From positions 1 to 64,000 of the forward strand of contig JAUHQD010000011.1 in the NCBI GenBank assembly GCA_030418115.1: a stretch of 64,000 nucleotides of DNA. The letters are read 5' to 3'. This stretch comes from Alteromonadaceae bacterium BrNp21-10. Its GTDB lineage: Bacteria > Pseudomonadota > Gammaproteobacteria > Enterobacterales > Alteromonadaceae. The position numbers and the translations under genes are program-made. Of this stretch, positions 59,983-64,000 are shown piece by piece. Position 1 is the first letter of the stretch. Every line of letters begins with the position of its first letter. The notes below the pieces were generated by a model. The model was not told the DNA's origin, did not search any database, and worked only from the letters and a program-made list of their open reading frames with translations.

Positions 59983-61215
59983 ATGTTAAATTTAACCCAT
60001 TGGGAAATCGGCCCTATATTTCGCGCACTGATGCGCAATAAAACCGGTGCCATACTGATTGCTATACAAATCGCAGTCACCATGACTATTATCGTCAACG
60101 CCATTTTTATTATTAGTGAAAGACAAAAGCTTATGGCGCGGGACAGCGGTGTTGACGAAGCCAACAGCTTTTATCTCAGTAGCTCCAGCTTTGGTGAGGA
60201 TTTCAACACCGAAGTCACCGCAGCAGAAGACCTTGCCATGATCCGCCAGACACCGGGCGTAATCGACGCCATGCAAATCAACGCCATTCCTATGAGTGGC
60301 GGCGGCTGGTCCATGAGTTTACAAACCAAAGCCGGTGACGATATCGACGGCACCGGAGCAGCAGTGTATATGGTGGATGAACATTTCCTTAAAACCTTGG
60401 ATGTTGATGTGATTGCCGGAGAACCATTTACCCTTACCGACATTCGGCTGCGCAAAGGCAGTAGCACCGACTGGCCCGATAAAACCATCATCACTAAATC
60501 CATGGCAGAAACCTTGTACCCTGATGAACCTTGGCATAGCGTGGTCGGCAAAACGGTATACATCAACAATAATGAACCAATGATCATCACTGGCATAATC
60601 GACCAATTACAAGCCCCTTGGATTGGTTGGGATGGTGTGGAAAGAGTCATGCTTAGTCCAGAAAGATTAGAGTTTACCTCTTACCGCTACTTCATTCGCA
60701 CCGAAGTCGGTAAACGTGACGAACTTATGCCACAAATTGAAGAAATGCTCGCCAATAGCAATAAAAAACGCTTAATTCGGGACGTACGCAGCATGCAAGA
60801 AACGCGCGAACGCAGCTACCGGCAACACAGTGCGATGATCACCATCCTCGGTACCGTTATGATTGTACTTACGGTCGTCACCGGCCTAGGCATTGTTGGC
60901 TTAGCCAGTTTTAGTGTTAACCGCCGTAAAAAACAAATTGGCACCCGCCGCGCGTTAGGCGCAAGCCAACAAGCTATATTGCGTTATTTTATGCTGGAGA
61001 ATTTTATCATCAGCAGCGCTGGCGTGGTGTTAGGGGCGGTACTCACTGTGGGTTTAAACATCTGGCTAGTCAAAGCTTTTGAACTCAATACCCTAGATTG
61101 GTATTTGGTCCCAGCAGGCATGGTATCCCTGTGGATTGTCGGCCAATTAGCCGTATTCGGCCCCGCGAAAAGAGCGGCGGCAATACCACCAGCGTTGGCA
61201 ACGCGTACTGTGTGA
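59983..61215 (+). CDS. MacB-like ABC permease 2
   Basis: 410-aa paralogue of permease 1 with the same layout: an N-terminal helix (GAILIAIQIAVTMTIIVNAIFI, about residues 22-43), a periplasmic domain, and an FtsX domain with GLASFSVNRRKKQIGTRRALG and three C-terminal helices. The two permeases differ strongly in their periplasmic parts, so they probably form a heterodimer around one ATPase dimer. AAGGAAAGG precedes the ATG. A strong hairpin follows the stop. Confidence 0.9.
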   Translation: MLNLTHWEIGPIFRALMRNKTGAILIAIQIAVTMTIIVNAIFIISERQKLMARDSGVDEANSFYLSSSSFGEDFNTEVTAAEDLAMIRQTPGVIDAMQINAIPMSGGGWSMSLQTKAGDDIDGTGAAVYMVDEHFLKTLDVDVIAGEPFTLTDIRLRKGSSTDWPDKTIITKSMAETLYPDEPWHSVVGKTVYINNNEPMIITGIIDQLQAPWIGWDGVERVMLSPERLEFTSYRYFIRTEVGKRDELMPQIEEMLANSNKKRLIRDVRSMQETRERSYRQHSAMITILGTVMIVLTVVTGLGIVGLASFSVNRRKKQIGTRRALGASQQAILRYFMLENFIISSAGVVLGAVLTVGLNIWLVKAFELNTLDWYLVPAGMVSLWIVGQLAVFGPAKRAAAIPPALATRTV

Positions 61216-61223
61216 CTTTGATT

Positions 61224-61257
61224 TTGGTGAAGCCAGTCATTTTGTTGGCTTCACCAA
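61224..61257. terminator. 12-bp hairpin after the ABC operon
   Basis: TTGGTGAAGCCA (61224-61235) and TGGCTTCACCAA (61246-61257) are perfectly complementary with a 10-base loop. It begins 8 bases after the permease 2 stop. No T-run follows, so it is either a Rho-assisted end or an mRNA-stabilising structure. Confidence 0.6.
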
Positions 61258-61365
61258 CTAAACAATTGAAGTCTAAGAGTAAAACCTTTATTTTGAGAAA
61301 AATTAATCGGTTTTGAAGAAAATCCTTCACCATTAATTAGCCGTTGCTCAAAAATAAGGAACATT

Positions 61366-61998
61366 ATGAAAACCTGTATTAGTTTACTGTTGTGCTTTTT
61401 CACACTTAATGCCGTCGCCAGTACCACTGCAATGACTGAAAACGGCGATGTAGTGATATTAAATAAAGATGGTACTTGGCAATACCAAGATGAAAATGCT
61501 GCTATGGAAGTGGAGATACCCACTAATCCCAATAAATTCACCCAACCCGACAGTTCAAACTTTACGTTGAAGAGCAGCAAAACCAATTCATCCTTTGCCA
61601 TTAACTCCAAAAAATGGAAATTCAAAAAAAATAAAAACGGCCATGAGAGCGCCGAATATACTTTTGAATTTAATGACGGTGATATATATGGAATGGCTAT
61701 TTCTGAGCAAGTTCAAGTGGACGTCGAAGAGTTAGTTAAGATCGCTTTTAACAATGCGCTAGCGGCAGCCCCAGACACCCAAATAATTAAGAAAGAATAT
61801 CGAATGGTCAATGGCCATAAAGTCATCTACATGGAAATGATAGGTACTATTCAGAGCATCAAGTTTCAATACCTTGGCTACTACTATTCAAACGAATCCG
61901 GCTCGACGCAGTTTTTAGCCTATACCGGTGCCAATTTAGTCAAAAAATTCCAGGATGATATTGATAACTTTTTAAATGGCTTTTCGGTAAGCCCTTAA
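61366..61998 (+). CDS. Secreted hypothetical protein (DUF3157-like start)
   Basis: 210 aa with a signal peptide (KTCISLLLCFFTLNAVAS, cleavage about residue 19). The mature protein starts with a short motif, GDVVILNKDGTWQY, like the start of small envelope proteins such as DUF3157. The rest is a mixed alpha/beta domain with SKKWKFKK, EYTFEFNDGDIYGMAISE and YRMVNGHKVIYMEMIG. AAGGAA precedes the ATG. It is likely periplasmic or outer-surface; no function is assigned. Confidence 0.75.
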   Translation: MKTCISLLLCFFTLNAVASTTAMTENGDVVILNKDGTWQYQDENAAMEVEIPTNPNKFTQPDSSNFTLKSSKTNSSFAINSKKWKFKKNKNGHESAEYTFEFNDGDIYGMAISEQVQVDVEELVKIAFNNALAAAPDTQIIKKEYRMVNGHKVIYMEMIGTIQSIKFQYLGYYYSNESGSTQFLAYTGANLVKKFQDDIDNFLNGFSVSP

Positions 61999-62019
61999 GC
62001 TTGGCTTTGCCTATTAGCA

Positions 62020-62057
62020 TCGTGCTTTTTATCAAGCTAGCTTCGTACTTTTTATCA
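62020..62057. repeat. 15-base tandem-like direct repeat
   Basis: TCGTGCTTTTTATCA (62020-62034) and TCGTACTTTTTATCA (62043-62057) differ by one base. They lie in the short gap between the secreted protein and the tetR gene; no role is evident. Confidence 0.5.
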
Positions 62058-62087
62058 CTCAGCAACGACAGCCCAAACATTAGTAGC

Positions 62088-62630
62088 CTATAGTCGCTGC
62101 AGTACTGCAATACATTTACTCGCAGCGCTATCATCACCGCTTACATAGGCAGCGGTAATGGCGCCTTCTTGCATTATGCTAATAGCATCCAATAAAAGCG
62201 GGTCTTGGTTAGTTAAGTGTTGCGCAATAACCTCTCGAACTCGCTGTTTATGCAATTGGCAAAATGCCGAAACATCACTGTTTGGATTACTAAATTCCGC
62301 AGAACTATTAATAAAAAAACATCCTCGAAAATGCCCCAACATCGTTTCCGAATCGGAAAACCAACCAGCTAACCCAGTAAATAACTGATGAATGACCTTT
62401 TCATCAGTATCAGCGCCTTGCAACTTTAATGTTAACCATTCGATGAATATTGAATGGCGTTGTTCTAAAGCAGCAAGCACTAGTGCCTCTTTACTCTCGA
62501 AGTGGCTGTATAAGGTTTTTTTGGCCACGCCAGACACTTTTAAAATTTCATTTATGCCAATGGAGTTAATGCCATTTTCGTAGAAAAGATCCAACGCCGT
62601 ATCAATCAATAATTGCCGTTTAATATTCAT
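62088..62630 (-). CDS. TetR/AcrR family transcriptional regulator
   Basis: From the ATG at 62630 (GGAGG 7 bases upstream) this is a 180-aa repressor; a frame to 62660 is open but less likely. The N-terminal helix-turn-helix domain reads ALDLFYENGINSIGINEILKVSGVAKKTLYSHFESKEAL. The ligand domain includes GHFRGCFFINSSAEF, with a Cys in the region where NemR-like members have a redox-sensing Cys. It is divergent from the HPP gene, and two AGAC-N6-GTCT palindromes lie between them. It probably represses hpp and itself. Confidence 0.9.
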   Translation of the reverse strand: MNIKRQLLIDTALDLFYENGINSIGINEILKVSGVAKKTLYSHFESKEALVLAALEQRHSIFIEWLTLKLQGADTDEKVIHQLFTGLAGWFSDSETMLGHFRGCFFINSSAEFSNPNSDVSAFCQLHKQRVREVIAQHLTNQDPLLLDAISIMQEGAITAAYVSGDDSAASKCIAVLQRL

Positions 62631-62653
62631 ATTATCCTCCACTAATTTGTATG

Positions 62654-62683
62654 TTGACAAAAGGAGACCAACTTGTCTACCAT
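62654..62683 (+). promoter_or_regulatory. Putative hpp promoter
   Basis: TTGACA (62654-62659) and TACCAT (62678-62683) with an 18-bp spacer point toward the HPP gene. The first operator palindrome fills the spacer and the second lies just downstream, a layout typical of repression. Confidence 0.45.
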
Positions 62684-62704
62684 AAATAAGAGACAGAGTT
62701 GTCT
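62665..62704. promoter_or_regulatory. Two tandem TetR operator-like palindromes
   Basis: AGACCAACTTGTCT (62665-62678) and AGACAGAGTTGTCT (62691-62704) share AGAC-N6-GTCT. Their centres are 26 bp apart, about 2.5 helical turns. Both lie between tetR and hpp. The form resembles NemR-type boxes. Confidence 0.62.
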
Positions 62705-62737
62705 ACACCTTTTCAATAATGTAATTAGGATTACCAC

Positions 62738-63184
62738 ATGAATAAATTTGTTTTACCTTTGTTGGCAGGCTTTGGGGCTGCGGTGGCCATTGGCGTGCTG
62801 TTTTATTTTGAGACAACACTAACTAATACTGCGTTACTCATGGCGCCTTTTGGCGCAACTACAGTGCTGGTTTTCGGCTTACCGGACAGCCCATTAGCAC
62901 AACCTAAAAACGTTATTCTGGGCCATTTAATTACCGCCTTTATCGGCGTATTTTTCGTAGAAATGATAGGTGTAACTCCTCTGAACATGGCAATGGCCAC
63001 GGGTCTTGGAGTCAGTGCAATGCTATTAACCAAAACCACCCACCCGCCTGCGGGTGCTAATCCACTATTAATAATGCTGTCGGCACAAAGCTGGAGCTTT
63101 TTAATTACCCCTGTATTCATTGGCGCAGTAGTTATTGTGTTGGTGGGTAAAGTGATGCAACGCTTCCAGAAGCAATTGGCATAA
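62738..63184 (+). CDS. HPP family membrane protein
   Basis: 148 aa with four hydrophobic segments. The family-naming motif is present as KTTHPPAGANPLL (about residue 100-112), together with the N-terminal LMAPFGATTVLVFGLPDSPLAQPKN. HPP proteins are integral membrane proteins; a plant/cyanobacterial branch was linked to nitrite transport, but the function of this bacterial branch is not established. AGGA precedes the ATG. Its promoter region carries two operator-like palindromes beside a divergent tetR, so it is likely inducible. Confidence 0.88.
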   Translation: MNKFVLPLLAGFGAAVAIGVLFYFETTLTNTALLMAPFGATTVLVFGLPDSPLAQPKNVILGHLITAFIGVFFVEMIGVTPLNMAMATGLGVSAMLLTKTTHPPAGANPLLIMLSAQSWSFLITPVFIGAVVIVLVGKVMQRFQKQLA

Positions 63185-63350
63185 ATAGTTAATTTAAAAA
63201 CAGGCCATTATGAAATATTTTATATTGGCAAAAAATATAATAAACGAGGGTTTATTAGTGACAGAGTGTGAGATGATTAATTGACAAAAAATGATGTTGA
63301 ACATGTTGCTCAGCATTAGGGTATTTAATTTTTTAGAAGGCTTTGCAATA

Positions 63351-64000
63351 GTGAAACGAATAATCGCACTTTCAACAATCATTATTTCTTTAATCTTGTC
63401 TACAACAACAGCGTTCGCGCAAAAAAGTGAGCAAGTATATTACGAGGTAATACAGTATCAAGTTGTTAATAATGCCCAAATGGACAAATTGGAAAACTAT
63501 TGGAAAGATGCAGCCATACCAGCATTAAACCGCTTAGGTATCGAAATGGTTGGGGTTTTAAAACCACAATATGGCGCACACGGATTAGACTTATTTGTCA
63601 TCATTCCACACAATACCATTGAGTCATACACAACTGCTTGGGATAAATTAACGGCTGATGCTGAGTATCAAAAAGTAGCCGCTAGTTTCCTTAACCGTCC
63701 CAAAGAAGACGCCGTTTACTTCAGATATTCCACCTCATTATTAAAAGCCTTCAGCCACATGCCGAAACCGGAAATATCTGCCCATATCAAAGGAAAAAGC
63801 GGACGACTTTTTGAAATGCGCACCTACGAAAGCCACAGCAGACACGATTCTAAAATGAAAATAGAAATGTTTAATGAAGGTGGTGAAATCGCAGTTTTCA
63901 GAGAAACCGGCCTACACCCTGTACTGTTCGGCGAAACCATCGCCGGCAATGGCATGCCCAACCTTGTTTATATACTGGGTTTTGAAAGCATGACCGAGCG
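63351..64000 (+). CDS. Secreted NIPSNAP family protein (3' end beyond window)
   Basis: The frame runs open from 63351 to the window end, with 216 complete codons visible. The likely start is GTG at 63351 with AGAAGG upstream, giving a signal peptide (KRIIALSTIIISLILSTTTA, cleavage before QKSEQ). In-frame ATGs at 63291, 63294 and 63303 would lengthen it. The mature protein has two ferredoxin-like NIPSNAP repeats: YYEVIQYQVVNNAQMDKLENYW (abridged here) and RLFEMRTYESHS, with GLHPVLFGETIAG. Exported NIPSNAP proteins are of unknown function. It follows hpp by 166 bases. Confidence 0.85.
   Translation, partial: MKRIIALSTIIISLILSTTTAFAQKSEQVYYEVIQYQVVNNAQMDKLENYWKDAAIPALNRLGIEMVGVLKPQYGAHGLDLFVIIPHNTIESYTTAWDKLTADAEYQKVAASFLNRPKEDAVYFRYSTSLLKAFSHMPKPEISAHIKGKSGRLFEMRTYESHSRHDSKMKIEMFNEGGEIAVFRETGLHPVLFGETIAGNGMPNLVYILGFESMTE

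Noticed and set aside
60171-60650. 159-aa minus-strand frame inside ABC permease 2
   Set aside because: Antisense shadow of a well-supported gene with no independent start signal.
63194-63382. 62-aa minus-strand frame across the NIPSNAP start
   Set aside because: It is antisense to the signal-peptide region and intergenic DNA, with no ribosome binding site or family features.

Overview
The window reads as a chromosomal segment of a marine gammaproteobacterium of the Alteromonadales type (Alteromonas/Glaciecola/Aestuariibacter-like). The evidence is the moderately AT-rich composition, the E. coli-like block trxB-aat-infA-clpA-clpS-cspD, the mnmA-hflD-purB cluster, a monomeric isocitrate dehydrogenase, a Bpt-type leucyltransferase (absent from E. 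coli), and a malQ-glgBXPCA operon. Genus is inference. I see no rRNA, tRNA, CRISPR array, prophage or intact transposase.

Layout. 1-2.2 kb: an inverted repeat, an orphan 130-aa protein, an SDR (YgfF-like) and YfbV. 2.2-8.1 kb: trxB followed by the whole N-degron machinery (aat, bpt, clpA, clpS) with infA and cspD. 8.2-17.4 kb: isocitrate dehydrogenase, rluE, mnmA-hflD-purB, then a membrane adenylate cyclase overlapping the ribosomal oxygenase roxA and a GNAT. 17.5-21.1 kb: the large flavo-iron-sulfur enzyme YdiJ and two tiny membrane proteins. 21.1-23.8 kb: an unusual island made of strings of perfect hairpins, including two ~418-bp direct copies and one shortened inverted copy of the same repeat. 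The inverted and first direct copies bracket a single AT-rich gene that has its own perfect 13-bp inverted repeats. 23.8-31.2 kb: a U32 family protein, a GST, ppsA and its regulator ppsR, and a DUF2461 protein. 31.2-42.5 kb: a TolA/TonB-like anchored protein, a lipoprotein adaptor with two RND pumps, then a two-gene envelope module (Big2 lipoprotein and outer-membrane protein) bracketed by an inverted, ~97% identical copy of the 3' end of the second RND gene. 42.6-44 kb: a BBE flavoprotein oxidase. 44.2-56.2 kb: the glycogen operon (malQ-glgB-glgX-glgP-glgC-glgA, minus strand) with nested palindromes just upstream. 56.6-61.2 kb: a MacA/MacB-like ABC system with two permeases. 61.4-64 kb: a secreted protein, a TetR regulator divergent from an HPP membrane protein with two tandem operator-like palindromes, and the start of a secreted NIPSNAP protein cut by the window end.

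How they fit together. Most genes are housekeeping: thiol redox, protein turnover, translation and tRNA/rRNA modification, purine synthesis, gluconeogenic PEP synthesis under PpsR control, and glycogen synthesis and breakdown in one transcription unit. The most unusual material is the hairpin-repeat island with its cassette-like gene (21.3-23.7 kb), the inverted RND remnant with the genes it encloses (39.5-42.5 kb), and the palindromic control regions in front of malQ and between tetR and hpp.
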